Below, one piece after another: positions 22,630 through 34,388 of a DNA stretch of 64,000 bases. A model generated the notes under the pieces. The model was not told where the DNA came from, ran no database searches, and was given only the letters and a program-made list of their open reading frames with translations. A program made the translations under genes and the position numbers. The DNA lies in assembly GCA_039000515.1 (NCBI GenBank), contig JBCFYV010000012.1, positions 128,536,652 to 128,600,651 of the forward strand, read 5' to 3'. Every line of letters starts with the position of its first letter. The first letter of the stretch is position 1. This DNA is from Timema cristinae. Its lineage: Eukaryota; Arthropoda; Insecta; Phasmatodea; Timematidae.

Positions 22630-23290
22630 TCATCATCTTCTAATTTTCTATACGCCTCTTCAAAGTCGTTTCTAGCATCTTTGAGGTGAGAAATCGTCTC
22701 TTTTACTTTATCGATGCAGTATTTCACATCAAAAGTTTTGGTTTGAAGAATTTTTAATGTTTCGGTGAAAAAAAAAGTTGCTGAAAACCTTCAGTAGAAA
22801 GGTGAAATTGATATTTCTCAATGATTGCGCATTCCCTTTAGCAGTCACGAAAGCAGCAGTATCCCGACTATCTGGATTTTCAGCAATATTCTCAAAAAAC
22901 TGTACGAGCTCTGTTTTATTTTCATTCACAGTGTTCAAAATTCTGGAATTGTAACTCCAACCTCTACTGGAAACTGTTAGAAACCGCTTCTTTACCTCAG
23001 ATTGATTAAGAGCGTTAATGCGTTTCGATGAATGTGAAAAGAAATTTGGAATGCCACTCAATGTCTTAAAAATATCTTGCATTCTGTTGTATGATTCACA
23101 AACTGAGAAAGAACTAGATTGAGTTTGTGAGCATAACAGTGGATGAAGAGTGCACCTGGGCACCTCTTTTTCACAAGCGTTTGTACTCCATTAAAATGTA
23201 GTGGCCCCACAATACGCTTGGGCTACAAGTTTTTTCCTCACAATTGAAACGAGAAAGGATTCGAAAAACATGTTCACTTAAAACAATTGC
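22630..23290 (-). pseudogene. ZMYM1-like hAT transposase, central part
   Basis: Minus-strand frame 23,163 to 22,729 plus flanking broken frames. Upstream (about 23,290-23,130) lie relics of the conserved K-L-V-A-Q-A-Y-x-G-A block, then N-G-V-Q-T-L-V-K-K and H-C-Y-A-H-K-L-N-L, split between frames. Next come S-G-I-P-N-F-F-S-H-S-S-K-R and S-S-R-G-W-S-Y-N-S-R, characteristic of the DUF4371/hAT transposase core. Past 22,740 a frameshift leads to E-A-Y-R-K-L-E-D-D, which continues into 15,820 once the LTR element is removed. The N-terminal zinc-finger part is missing or unrecognisable. Confidence 0.85.
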
Positions 23291-24650
23291 TGACATCTTA
23301 AAATCCAATAAATCTTAACAGATTTTTTTTCCCGCCATTCAAAAGATTTTCTTCTGTAGCAATTATTGCTCCAAGTCAACAAAATGGGGACAGTCAAGCA
23401 TAATATTTCACTTACCCAATACCACTAATCTGGCCGAGCACCGTGCGCAAACAAACACCCGACTACACGAACCACAAGTGAACAACTGCCAAGACTGAGC
23501 CGAGTTCTGCCTCTCGCCACCAGAGCCCGGCACCACCGCTAACATAATCAGTCCGCCCAACTTCAAGAAACGAGAACAAGATGGTAACTGCCAGGCGTTG
23601 CCAGAATAATATAGAATGTTCTTCTGCCCGCGCGCCCCCCTTCCTTTGTGCCTATCCTGTTCGATGAGTGTACCATATAAAAGACCATCCGTCGAGGAAG
23701 ACGCCACTCTTGGACTTGGCTGCGACCATGTAGGGATAAGCGTCGGCGTAACGGACATATTATATTAATGTAAGAATAAAATCCAATTTCGGTTAAATGT
23801 AAATTTGGGAACTAGTCAAAATTCTTTTTAGATCTTTTATCAAATTTAATTATAATGTATTTGGGTTAATCTTCGTCTTTTGATATATTTTATAATGAGC
23901 GTATTGTAAAGTCAGGCATCTTCTGTATTATGAATATTAGGCATTATGCGCGAACTTTATTCTCAACCAAGTAACTTTTTTGTCTCTATTGTAAATATGG
24001 CACTTTGGGTTTGGTAAACATTAAGGCGGGAAAGTGTTTGGAATATGGTGCTGAGAATTTCAATGTTAGCAGAATGGAGTATTGCACTAGATTATTATAT
24101 AGATCAACTTAACTTTATATATATTTTTTTACTAGTTTCTCGATTGTTGTTTTTAGGATAGTTTTGTCATTATCTTTTTGTGCCAAAATAGTAACAAATA
24201 AACAAACTTAATGGGGCAATGTTAGGAAATATCCTTGATACTTATAATTGTATTATACTCCTTGTTTAGGACATAGGCTAAAGCTTTTGTGAGTTACGCT
24301 AGTAGGTTGTTAGCGTTAAAGTTTAATGGTAGTGGTATGAGGTATTTTGATGGAACTAAAACTTTTAGTAACAGGTGGCTTTGTGCAACAACATCAAAAA
24401 TGTGTTAGTTTGGTAAGATTATTTACTATATGACGTATGATCATATTAAGTTAATGTTATGCATCAATAATTGTCTTTACGTAATATGTTTAGGGTACTT
24501 AATAAATAATGTAACGATTAGAAGGAAAAGAGTAAATATTTATGGAACTATATTTTTTTTTGGATAATATATATATAACTGAATTATTAAATGCTCTTCA
24601 AATAATATGCTTATTATTTAATAAAGTTTGGCATTAATTAAAGCTAAATG
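23291..24650. other. Gene-free stretch with an LTR-type promoter candidate
   Basis: The part at 23,400-23,760 is GC-richer and contains ACCATATAAAAGACCATCC (TATA-box-like, near 23,671) followed by downstream GC-rich sequence, as in an LTR U3/R border. I could not find paired LTR ends or a duplication. The 116-codon minus-strand frame here has no recognised domain. Confidence 0.3.
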
Positions 24651-26426
24651 ATTCTAAGGCTTGAAGTTATTCTATTTCATAAATACGCCATATTATCCCT
24701 ATGTCTTGAAAAGGTGCGAGGGATGAGCCTTCAACCTTTTTATATATTGATATGTCAGGTAACCAGTGAAGGTGGACCGTGTTTTCCCGCTACTCATAAG
24801 AGTGAGTGGCGTGCGCTGGGGACATGCTAAATGTCCAGCATTTTATAATTCACAACTTAGGATATTCACTCTGCGCGCTCCTCTATATTCTATTTTATTT
24901 CCCTTTAACTGTAGATTTTATTTATATTTATGTATTGAATCCCTCTAGTTTGGAGCTTAGGGATTACACTTCAATGAAATGTTACATACCATAAATGTAT
25001 TTTTATCTATTTTTATTCAAGAGCTATGAGGATAAGAAACTTCAATTTTTACGTTTTCCGAATCTAGCTTCAGGCCACACTTTTTGGAATAAAATTTTGA
25101 AAATTTAAATTTACTATTTTTAATACTATACCTATTTGATAAAGCTGTGATATTAGCGTATGTATAAGCATACTCTATATAAATATACTTAAAGTTCCCT
25201 TTAAAATCAACACAATTCAACAATTGTTTATTAATACTAATTCATCTATAAATATTAAACATTAGTATTCAAGCGATGTATAGATGTGTATACTTAAGAT
25301 TTAAATATGCAAAGTTTTACTGAATAACTTGATTAACATATGCCATAAAAATATGCACTGAAATTCCAAGTTGGCTCACGGGATCAAAACTTGTAGGAAA
25401 GTGTAGCTCAGTTGACAAGAATGGGTGATAGCCCGCCTCCACAGTTCGCGCAACACAGCGGCTACTCCAGCTGTACTATCACAGAAACACAAGTAATCTG
25501 CAGTCCTTGCAAGATTTCTGCTTGAACCATCATTCACAAGTTGTCTCTTGAAATAGTTAAGACTCATATTGTAGTGATATTGATATTTATTTCACTGACG
25601 GGGTTATTCCATTATTGAAACATGTTGTAGTAATTTATAGATTTGTGTTTTATTTGTGATCTCTGTGAACTGAAAAGAATATATATAATTATTAAAATAA
25701 TAAACAATGATTCCTTCCATCACAGCCTGGAAAACGTCAAGCTTTGAAACCGAGAATGAACATAATGTATTATATAGGTAGATAATCTTTATGTTTATTT
25801 TATATGTTAGAGGTTTCCAGAATCAGTAACAGAATATACAATCTAATAAATAATAAATGGCTGTAAGCGATCGCCCAAGGTTTTGACCCATCACATATCA
25901 AAAATGATTAAATAAATACTTAGCATTTGAAAGCACTTTTTACAGCCATTGTATAAAGAATCTTTTTCATGAAAAAAAATAGTAATTTAGGCAATTTATA
26001 GTGTTTAAATTTCTTAGTTATTTGAACTAGTTTAGTCATTATTAATGCAGAAAAAGTCATTATTTTATATAACTTAAATTGGCAAAACTTATTACTCTGA
26101 ATACATTAATATGCATATGGAAAAAATAGTTTCACGATCTTCAATTTTATGAAAACTGCAATTAATACCTTCAATTAAATGATCTATGTTTTTATATGTA
26201 TTCATATTTTAATTAGAGGTAAGAATATTTATACTGTCAGTCTGACTTAGATCTTGGTTCATATGGGATTACCTGCATGATAAATTTTATCGATTAATTA
26301 TATTTTAATTAACATTAAAATTTCGTGATTATTTACATTTTAAATCATCTGGATGGTTTTCCTCAAATTAGTTAGGCCTAGCCTATAGGTAAATATAATG
26401 TGTGCATAGATGGTGATTATCAAAGC

Positions 26427-26428
<2 letters not shown>
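24651..26428. other. AT-rich, nothing recognised
   Basis: Only short open frames without family features. Confidence 0.4.

Positions 26429-26462
<34 letters not shown>
26429..26462. repeat. (TA)n microsatellite
   Basis: About 16 uninterrupted TA dinucleotides. Confidence 0.95.
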
Positions 26463-26463
<1 letters not shown>

Positions 26464-26635
26464 TTTACCTTAAGTAGCAAACCCAAGAATTCAAGTGGTT
26501 ACAATTAAATTATTATATTGTTCAAATATTTGATAATTTTAGGAATACGGCAAGTTTCCACAGTTAAATAGAATTATTGAATTCTAAGACATATACAACA
26601 TCCAGAAGAAGGCCGAGAATTGATCAAATAATAAA

Positions 26636-26722
26636 TACTACGCACCTATCAGAAATCAAACCCGAAACCCTTTGCAGTGTAGACCATCCCGCTAGCGACT
26701 GAGCTAACGTGTCTGGCTATTA
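26636..26722 (-). repeat. tRNA-derived SINE fragment
   Basis: On the minus strand, TTAGCTCAGTCGCTAGCGGG matches a Pol III A box. About 30 bp later GGGTTTGATTTC resembles a B box (GGTTCGANTC). There is no cloverleaf with a clear anticodon stem, so a SINE head is more likely than a tRNA gene. Confidence 0.45.
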
Positions 26723-27107
26723 TACTATAATTATTATATCACATTTATAACCTGTATTTTCTTACGTTCTCTCCTACAGCTGTAAAACTATTAATTGAGT
26801 GGCCTCTTGAAAATATGCTTGATAAGAAATAGATTTTTTATCGTCTTAAAAATGCCATGAATGCGAGAATCTACGTTTAAACTTGCAACTTTTCCAGCAT
26901 TTTATATGGCTTAAATTTCGAAAACTATTATTTTAGAATATTTAGAATTTCTCTGTTAATCCCACCTTAAAGGGTATAATTAGGTCAAGTTAAACGTTGT
27001 AGTTCCTATATAAGTAGTCTATAATGATGTGCCAATTAGTGAGATACCCTGTTGGGCACCTAAACAATATAGGAAGGTATAGTGTTAATTATTTATGCAT
27101 TTTTACA

Positions 27108-27327
27108 TGTCGGGTGTGGTAGAACTCCCTACTTACTCAAATGATAACATTATTAGACATAAGTATTATGATGTTGAATGTACCGATTCAGAATTCCAAC
27201 GCTCTGAAGAAGATTATAGTTGTGAGATTAGTTCAATTGAAAATGAAGAATTTCGAGTTGTATAGGAAAGTGACGATGACATACCTAGATTGTTGATGAG
27301 AAATATACCTCCGTCAAAAATAATATA
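27108..27327 (+). pseudogene. Acidic relic ORF, possibly a transposase N-terminus
   Basis: From ATG near 27,108 the frame runs about 73 codons with one internal TAG (near 27,264). It is rich in D/E/S (for example E-S-D-D-D-I-P-R). Such acidic starts are common in piggyBac-type transposases, but no catalytic domain follows, so the family is unproven. Confidence 0.25.
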
Positions 27328-27452
27328 ACAGGAAACATAGATAGATGTTTAATATCTTCTTAACCAAATGAAAATAATTCCACAATTTGTACCATGGTTA
27401 GGTGGTACCAACTGTGAAAAAATTACGTCCGCAAAGTTTCCCCCAAACCCCA

Positions 27453-27949
27453 TTTTAAAAATTCAAGTTTTTTTATTGCAATCGTTTGTTCTTTACTTGT
27501 TCCGGATTGTTCCGCAAAAATGTTCCTTTGTTCTGTTTTGATAGGCCCACAAATGATATGCTTACATTGGTGGGGCCAACTTCACGGTAACCCCAACACA
27601 CACACACTTTGGAAAATTTACATTTTTATGTTTACGATCGTTTGTTCCGGATTGTACCGCAAAAAGGCTCGTTTGTTTCCCATTTGTTCTTGCACAAATG
27701 GGACATGAATTTGTGACACATTGTTTACTCGTGAAGGGCCAACTTCACGATAGCCCCTCCACTTTAAAAAAATCCATGTATTTACTATTGCATTCGTTTG
27801 TTTCGGGTTGTCCCACAAAAATTTCGTTTGTTCCGTTTTGATAATCTCACAAATGGTATATTTACATTGGTAGTGCCAACTTTACGATATCTCCCTCCCA
27901 CATTTTAAATTGAAATTTTTATGGTTGTGATCGTTTGTTTCGCATTGTT
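27453..27949 (+). repeat. ~150-bp degenerate tandem repeat, about 3.3 copies
   Basis: Each unit has CGTTTGTTCCGGATTGTTCC, then GCAAAAA, TTTGTTCCGTTTTGATA, CTCACAAATGRTATG, TTTACATTGGTGG, GGCCAACTTCACGGTA and a CCCCTCCC tail. Units start near 27,453, 27,608 and 27,763, with a truncated one at 27,902. The same family recurs at 29,880-30,440 (same strand) and 33,885-34,035 (opposite strand). Confidence 0.8.
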
Positions 27950-29830
27950 GTAGCGTGTCAATCAGACAAAATTGTACAGCTACAATTAAATATCAATATT
28001 TTAATAATTTACGAAAGAAAGAAACATCATTAACATATTTAAAAAATAATCTACCTCAAAGTTTATTTTCTCTGACTAGATGCAGTCAAATAAAATTATG
28101 TATCTCCCTAAATTGAAACACGTGGGTGTTCAAAAATATTGCCTTTTGATAAATACTGTAGCAGATATCAAAGAAGAGGATTAATATAATAAAGATGCCT
28201 TAGTATCTACTCACCATTTCAAGATGTTCTTGTATTTATAAGCCACGTGCGGGAAAAGAAAAATATATTCAATGATGGCTGCCACACGTACTATCACAAC
28301 TTCATCTGATGAAGGAAATAAGAGTGTATTGAGATCGACACACTGACCACTCCTCGTCTGAGAAGACTAGCGGCTATCCAAGGAACCATGTTTCCCCCTT
28401 TCCCTGCAAGCGGCAGTCCCTGGTTCACTTCTCTTTCCCCCCGCCTTCGTCCGTCCCTCTCTCTCCTTTTCTATATTCCTGAGCTTATCACCCTTTTGCT
28501 TTGTTCCGTTCGTATCAGATTTGGGACTATATATAGGGCTGCTCTCAGGTTCACATTATACCCATTCTTCTACAACACAGCGTCGAAGGAGGAACTTCTA
28601 CACCGTCACGCAACGAAGAATACGACGACCATGAAGTGTTGGGCGCCAGATCCACCGCCGCCCTGGACAGGACGACATACTTCCAGTACTTAAGTATCCT
28701 GTAAACATCGTCACGTCCTTATGAATTAGTCTAGTTTTTGTTGTAAAACTAGACAATGTCTACTCAGACATATTTTGTAACCTGTATATTGTCGGATATG
28801 ATTTTCTTTTGTTTTGATAGTATGTCGAGTTGACAGTTAATCCACTTCAAGTCTTGTCGACTTCAAAAGTAAAAGGTTTATTTTATTGGTTAGATATTGT
28901 GTCCTCCAGTCTGAAGGACAAGTCTCATTATGACTATTATTAGATTTTGTACATCAGTCCTAGAGACTATGTTTCTCTGTATCCTTATGAACAGACTTTA
29001 CGTTGTGGGCCTTTGGCTTGGAATGCAGTAATGTCTTAGTCAAAGACTTAGTAATCTCCACAAGTTCCATTTATATATGTTGAGCTAATGTTTCTCAGGA
29101 CGCCGTGAACGGCATGTGCACCTGTTTAATTTTAGGATGGCTACAGCCAGGCTGTCTGTCTTGTTTTCCAAATCACAGTTGGGTTAACGGAAACCAATAT
29201 TTTGAGGTAATCAAGTAGTCACGCTTCTCGTCCGGTATAAGCTTCGGTGAGAAACCCGTGGAACTGCACTAGAGTCATAGTGGGGTCCGCGCAAATAATA
29301 CCTTTTTATTGCCTGTTTTTTGGCTCCTATTGTTTTTGTGTTGCTCTTAGTGTAATTGCAATTAAATGTATTTGTACTAGTGAATGATCTAGCAGTACCG
29401 AGAGGGAAAGAGACCAGCCATAGTACTTTTTGTTGACACCTGTTTATTAGCCATCGACCACCGTTAGCTACAGACCTTTCTATTATTCATCATTATCCTA
29501 AATGTTTTGAGGAGATTATCTTAAAACCCAGCCAAGCAAGCTCATTAAAATGTATATGTATATCTTGTTTGATACCTTTTGTTAATAACAACTTCATTGT
29601 TTTCTCCTTTAGAAAACGTCTACCAGTAGCCTGGGCCCAGCTCAGCCCTGGTAGTTACAGCAAGACAATTATCATTTGTAACTATCTTCAAACCTATGCT
29701 CTTGTAAACCTAATAATAATTATTTCTGTTTTTAATAAACTTATTTATTGTTTAACAAATTCTTTCTTACATTTAAATTTCACCTTGTTTGTAACGTTAT
29801 CAAATTACATCCATAAGGAGTAATGCCTCA
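27949..29830 (+). mobile_element. Possible solo LTR or LTR-like insertion (weak)
   Basis: Interrupts two stretches of the same ~150-bp repeat family. It starts TGTAGCGTG after TTGT and may end CCTCA before TTGT at 29,831, which would be a 4-bp duplication. It contains an LTR-style promoter, ACTATATATAGGG near 28,527, after a pyrimidine-rich tract. The 1.9-kb length and the short flank match make chance quite possible. No gene is seen inside. Confidence 0.25.
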
Positions 29831-29879
29831 TTGTTAATCTTTTTATATACGTCCCAAAAATTAACTATACTTTAACATT

Positions 29880-30440
29880 TGACATCCATTAATTCGCTCT
29901 TCTACCCTTTTAAAAACATTTTTTTTATGATTACAATACTTTTTTCTTTGTTAGTTCCGGATTATTCCGTAAAAAAAATCAGTTTTTTCCGTTTTGATAC
30001 GCTCACAAATGATATGTTTACTTTGAACCTCCATGAAGCTGCCTTACCGTCCTTTCCCCCTAAAAACATTAAAAAAATTAATTTTATTATTGCAATAATT
30101 TGTTCTTCGTTTGTTCCATATTGTTCTGGAAAAATTAGTTTGATATGTTTTTATACACCCATAAATTGTATGCACGTCCATGAAGTTGACCCTCCTCCCC
30201 ATATTTTTATGATTGCAATAATTTGCACATTTTGTTTTGCCAGGACAACACAAGATTTATTTACACTAAGAGCGCGGATTGACGCCTTTATGACAACCAT
30301 ATTCTTTCTCCACATGAACACACACAACTTTTAAAAATAGATATTTTATCTTTGCAATCAATAATTAGTTCTTGGTTCATTTTAGATTTCTTTTTGGGAA
30401 GATTTCCATTTATTATTATTTATTTCCATTAAGCCTCGAT
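29880..30440 (+). repeat. ~150-bp repeat family, second cluster (3-4 decayed copies)
   Basis: Units with TTAGTTCCGGATTATTCCGT, TCCGTTTTGATACGCTCACA, CCATGAAGCTGCC and so on; more diverged than the cluster at 27,453. A 151-codon open frame lies across it but changes character with each unit and is a chance product of the repeat. Confidence 0.65.
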
Positions 30441-31156
30441 AATTTTTTCTAGTAGTAGCTCTCCCACATTCTTTAAAAACTTGAACATTTTTTGTTTAAA
30501 GTTTGTTGTTAGTTTGAGTTCCTTAACATGTTTATTATTATTTTGTTCTGAATTTCTTTTTAAAAACCGTGTTTATTTCATGTTTATAGTTTTAAAATTA
30601 ATATATTCTTATGACCATGCTAAGCTTCATTTCCTCACCTCAACTAGATAAAATATAACAAAATTTGTATTTTGGATTTGATAACTTTATTAGTTTGTTG
30701 CAGATTATTGTGCATTATAATTTAGTTTGTTAGTTCTTAGATCTATTACAGACACTAATTAAACTAGTGTCATTAGTGATTATGGCTTTTTGTGTGTGCG
30801 ACCTGTATAATAACACAGGGCGTCAAGTAAAGAATGTCCCACCCTCTTGTTTCAAAGTGTGAAAAATATTGTCTTTGATTCGCTCACTATGCACAAAAAA
30901 TCAATAAAAAGGCGAATCAAGTCAAAAATACAAAAACTAGGGAGATCTTGGTCTACAACTTATTGCATGCCATAAAACTCATAGTAAAGAAAAGTATTTT
31001 TAGGGGCCTCACTTCCTCCTAAGCTCCAAAATATTGGTTTCATGTACTTGGGCAGTTGTGAAATTACCGAAATATACCCGAGATCTCACCTCCCTCTTCC
31101 CTCATCCCCTCAAGAGAGCTCAAAACTAGGTTATCCTAAAGTATTGACATTGTCAC
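30441..31156. other. AT-rich spacer
   Basis: No gene seen. ACACAGGGCGTCAAGTAAAG near 30,813 resembles the ACAGGGTGTC-type ends of common arthropod repeats, without a partner here. Confidence 0.35.
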
Positions 31157-31275
31157 CAGTGGCGGCTCGTCACTTAGAAGCTGGAGGGCGCAGCCTGTTT
31201 AATTCTTAAATTATTTCTAAATAATATATGTAAAAGAATACACAAATTTCGGAATATGTTTTTCTAAATATTCAT

Positions 31276-31527
31276 TTAGTTAAACTCAGAAATTAATATC
31301 ACAAACAACATGGAGATAAAAAATAAATAAACTACCCCAAAGGACGTGGATGTGTTGTAGAAACTCTGCAGCTGTGTAATGTGCATACATATATAGGTAG
31401 GTATGTTTTCACTTTGTTCCATACAAAATTCAGGACATGGCCCACCTGATGAATTCAATTCTCTTTTTTGATCAAGAGTTAATCTTGCAATATTCGTTGT
31501 CTTAAGCTCCTGAATTGAACTATTCAT
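31276..31527 (-). pseudogene. ZMYM1-like hAT transposase, N-terminal remnant
   Basis: An 83-codon minus-strand frame. Its first half has L-T-L-D-Q-K-R-E-L-N followed by G-G-P-C-P-E-F, matching the L-x-x-x-E-K-x-x-x-x-x-x-G-R-P-x-P block just before the TTF-type zinc finger in this transposase group. The zinc finger and catalytic core are absent, and the left TIR follows about 120 bp further on, so this is an internally deleted copy. Confidence 0.45.
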
Positions 31528-31724
31528 ATTAAGCCTAGTTACAAAAAATATTAAAACATATAACTCAAATAAACATTATTCTAAAATAACCCTACATAAT
31601 ATTATAAACACACACATCCTCAAGATGCAGGAGCACGCAGGATGACTGACAACAATTATTGCTGGTTCACTCTATACACATTTCACAAGCTTTCAACCTT
31701 AGGGCGCCTTCAAAAGAAGAATAA

Positions 31725-32960
31725 AGGTAGGGCGCCACAGCCACCGGACTGGACTTGACTTGACATGACCGGCCTTGACTTGACATGACTGGACTAATGT
31801 GGATATGCGCCACAGTGAACAGACTTGAGTTGACTTTGTAGTCTAAAACATATCAGTTTATTCTGTATTTCTCTCAGCATTATATGAATTCCGGGCAACA
31901 GTTATGGGATTTAAGTTTTGAATCCGATTGAGATGAAGATGTTTTGGATTGTTGTGCATTACTGCTATCGAAAAGGAAGAGAACACGGATAAATACATAT
32001 GTGGAAGAAAGAAATGTGTTAGGCGAGTTTCATACATTAATATAATCTTTGACAGATGAGCATTTTAAAAACTACTTTCGACTAACCAAATCATCCCACA
32101 GAAAGTTTCTTCCAAATAACATTTCAAAATTTCACAAACTTTACGATAGTATGAATTTAAATTAATCATCTTTATTATAAATAAGATTTGAAGAGGGTGT
32201 AACATATCATAAACATGTCATCGTAGTGGAAGACCAAAGCTTATACCAAATAAGGGAATAAATTACAACCAAGAAGATGTAATTTATATTGTTCAGATTA
32301 TGCATGTTACTAAAGCAAGCAAAGTAAAACGATGATTCCTTTTTACAAATTTTTATGAAAAATTATTTTACTGTCCAAAATAGAAATAAAAATGTAAGTT
32401 ATACAAATTATATTTCACTCTCCCAATTTAATTTTAAGTTTAGCTGCTATTTCATCCCAAATTTTGTTTTTCATCCTGGCGTCACAAAAATTCTTTATAC
32501 TTGTGTCATACAATACACTGTGCTCTTGGACTGTCTCTACAAGTTGATCTTCCAAAGAAATTTTAAATTGTTTTAATAATATTAGAACGGTTTATAAAAT
32601 CAAGTTTTAATATTCGAGAACTTATTTTTAAGAAGAATATAGAGACAATTTAAATATAATTGTAAGTACTTTAAATTTGTACTTTAAATAAACTTAAATA
32701 TGAAAATGGTAGACGTATGGTAGGTAAACAATTGCTCACGTGCTGGAGATAGTGTTGTTACGAGTGGTGGGGGAAACAGACTCAAGTTAGTTTTCCAATT
32801 GGGACCGTACACGACCTGACTCCGGTCGGCAGATTATGTCAAGTCCAGTCGAGTCTGGTCGCAGTGGCGCCTAGACCATAAATAAACATTGTATGGAAAA
32901 TCACACTGGACTCCAGTCATGTCAAGTAAGGTCCAGTCCGGTGGCTGTGGCGCCGCACCT
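31725..32960 (+). mobile_element. PIF/Harbinger deletion derivative with TAA target duplication
   Basis: 1,236 bp. The left end AGGTAGGGCGCCACAGCCAC and the right end (minus strand AGGTGCGGCGCCACAGCCAC) continue with CGGACTGGAC and GACTTGACATGAC-type subterminal repeats. The 3-bp direct repeat TAA flanks it (31,722-31,724 and 32,961-32,963), the size and sequence expected for PIF/Harbinger (TWA). The copy keeps only the start of a transposase and has lost its DDE domain. It lies within the hAT at 31,157-33,234, so it is the younger insertion. Confidence 0.85.
31930..32130 (+). pseudogene. Harbinger (HARBI1-like) transposase N-terminal fragment
   Basis: The frame shows S-K-R-K-R-T-R-I-N-T-Y-V-E-E-R, then G-E-F-H-T-L-I, a TAA, and E-H-F-K-N-Y-F-R-L. 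This is the conserved N-terminal block of PIF/Harbinger nucleases (R-x-W-V-x-x-x-x-x-x-R-x-x-x-G-E-F-x-x-L, then F-x-x-Y-F-R-M). The catalytic DDE domain downstream is missing. The in-frame stop and the deletion make it non-functional. Confidence 0.7.
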
Positions 32961-33234
32961 TAAGCAATGCTAGCTATAGCAGGCTGGGGACAGCTGGTTA
33001 AGGAGAGGGAAGGTTTGGTTTCACAATATCAGGCGCTGACCGCCTCGCGCCCGACCGCATGACATTTTAAAAACATTGCCTTCTATTACTTAAACCAAAA
33101 ACATATTTTTCTTGAAACTATTATGGCAAAATAAAATTGTCGTTTGAGTGAGAATAATAACTTTAAAAGGAACTGGAGATTCGTGGGGAGGGGAGGGGGG
33201 CGCACCTCCGAGCCTTAGGGACGAGCCGCCCCTG

Positions 33235-33884
33235 CATCGCACCCTCCTTTTGTTTGCTATGATGTAGTAAGTTGTACCCTTGACCACAAAGAGACATGAT
33301 TGGAAGGAAATGTCAATTATTCCAACTCTTACTCTTACGAAAAAGACTAAGAAACTACTTACAATAAAAATTATTTTTCCAAATCAATTTTACTAACAGG
33401 AACCAGAATAAATTTCCAAAAAAGTGATTAAAATATCTATAGAACAGCCTGAAATTTTAAAAAATTGCTACAAATTTGAAAAAAAAAAAAACCAAACTAA
33501 GAATTAAACAAAAAATCGAAATGAATGCACATGACTAAATCAAAAACATCCTTTACAAATGGAAACTAAAAATAGCTATGCAATAAAGTCTTTTAACAGC
33601 TAAACTCTTGCATTCTGGTAAATATAATATTGATTTACAAAAATTTACTAACAAAAATTCCCACCCCAACGCAACTTTTCACCGTTTAGTTTCAGCGTCT
33701 AATCGGTTATGTTGATTTTACAAACATGACTAACAAATAGGATACATAGTTAGTTTTCAACATTATCTTATCATTCCTACAACTCTTTGATTAAAAACAA
33801 TAGGTTTGAGTATCTATGCATTATAAAATATCGATATCATTTAAAAAATATACTTATTTAACTTAAGTGCCTTGATATTATTCA
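33235..33884. other. AT-rich spacer
   Basis: No gene or repeat recognised; an A13-like run lies near 33,480. Confidence 0.4.
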
Positions 33885-34035
33885 AACCGGAATGGGCTAC
33901 CGTGAAGTTGGCCCCTCTTCCCCCAATGTAAACATACTATTTGTGGGTTTATCAAAACGGAACAAAAGAAAATTTTTGCGGAACAACCCAGAACAAAGAT
34001 TGTAATCATAAAAACTTGAATTTTTCATAATGATA
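33885..34035 (-). repeat. ~150-bp repeat family, single inverted copy
   Basis: On the minus strand it carries the same blocks as the arrays at 27,453 and 29,880 (CCGTTTTGATAAACCCACAA, GGGGCCAACTTCACGGTAGC and others). It ends just before the BEL element. Confidence 0.7.
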
Positions 34036-34388
34036 GACCAACTACGGACGTAAATGACGGATATTCAGCCAGAAATGTAATCGAAGAGAACTCTACTGAA
34101 TGTATTGCTCTTTTTGCAAGCTAATCAACACTTCCCGGCCCTTGCTACTCTGATGCTTCATCACTGACCAGCCAACGAAATTATCAAACCCTAAGTTCAA
34201 ACAGTTGACCCACGGAGTATCAGCTTACGTCTGTGCTTCTGTGCCCACAACAAGGCTGCTTTACGTACACTACCATAATAAAGCTGAAGTCATGTATGTA
34301 TCCATGTGAAGCTCTAGTTGCCAGTGGTAGTAATGCCCTTAAATATTACGTCGAATTTATTTACGTTGGGTGGACGATAAGTGACATT

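Larger units (their letters stand above)
15821..22633 (+). mobile_element. Complete gag-only LTR retrotransposon (gypsy-like) with TCAT target duplication
   Basis: Two near-identical long terminal repeats (15,825-16,473 and 21,979-22,629) begin TGTAATG and end GTTTCA. They are flanked by the 4-bp direct repeat TCAT at 15,821-15,824 and 22,630-22,633. A G-rich tract (TTTGGGGGGTAT, near 21,968) lies just before the 3' LTR as a polypurine-tract candidate. The internal region has a leader with short tandem repeats, a broken gag (16,939-18,952) and about 3 kb without coding potential. No protease, reverse transcriptase, RNase H or integrase is visible, so the element is non-autonomous and must have moved with proteins from another element. 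It sits inside a hAT transposase relic. Confidence 0.93.
31157..33234 (-). mobile_element. Non-autonomous hAT element (CAGTGGCGGCTCGT type)
   Basis: Left end CAGTGGCGGCTCGTCACTTA (31,157 on). The right end at 33,234 reads, on the minus strand, CAGGGGCGGCTCGTCCCTAA. This terminal motif is, to my knowledge, typical of the ZMYM1-like hAT group. The 8-bp flanks (ATTGTCAC and CATCGCAC) agree only in part. Inside is a minus-strand N-terminal transposase remnant (31,276-31,527) and an inserted PIF/Harbinger element (31,725-32,960). Confidence 0.65.

Noticed and set aside
23408..23758. 116-codon minus-strand frame
   Set aside because: Falls in a GC-rich, LTR-promoter-like patch and has no recognised motif.
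28388..28693. 101-codon plus-strand frame
   Set aside because: Pyrimidine-rich, covers a TATA-like promoter patch; no domain.
31157..33234. A perfect 8-bp hAT target duplication
   Set aside because: ATTGTCAC and CATCGCAC agree at only about half the positions.
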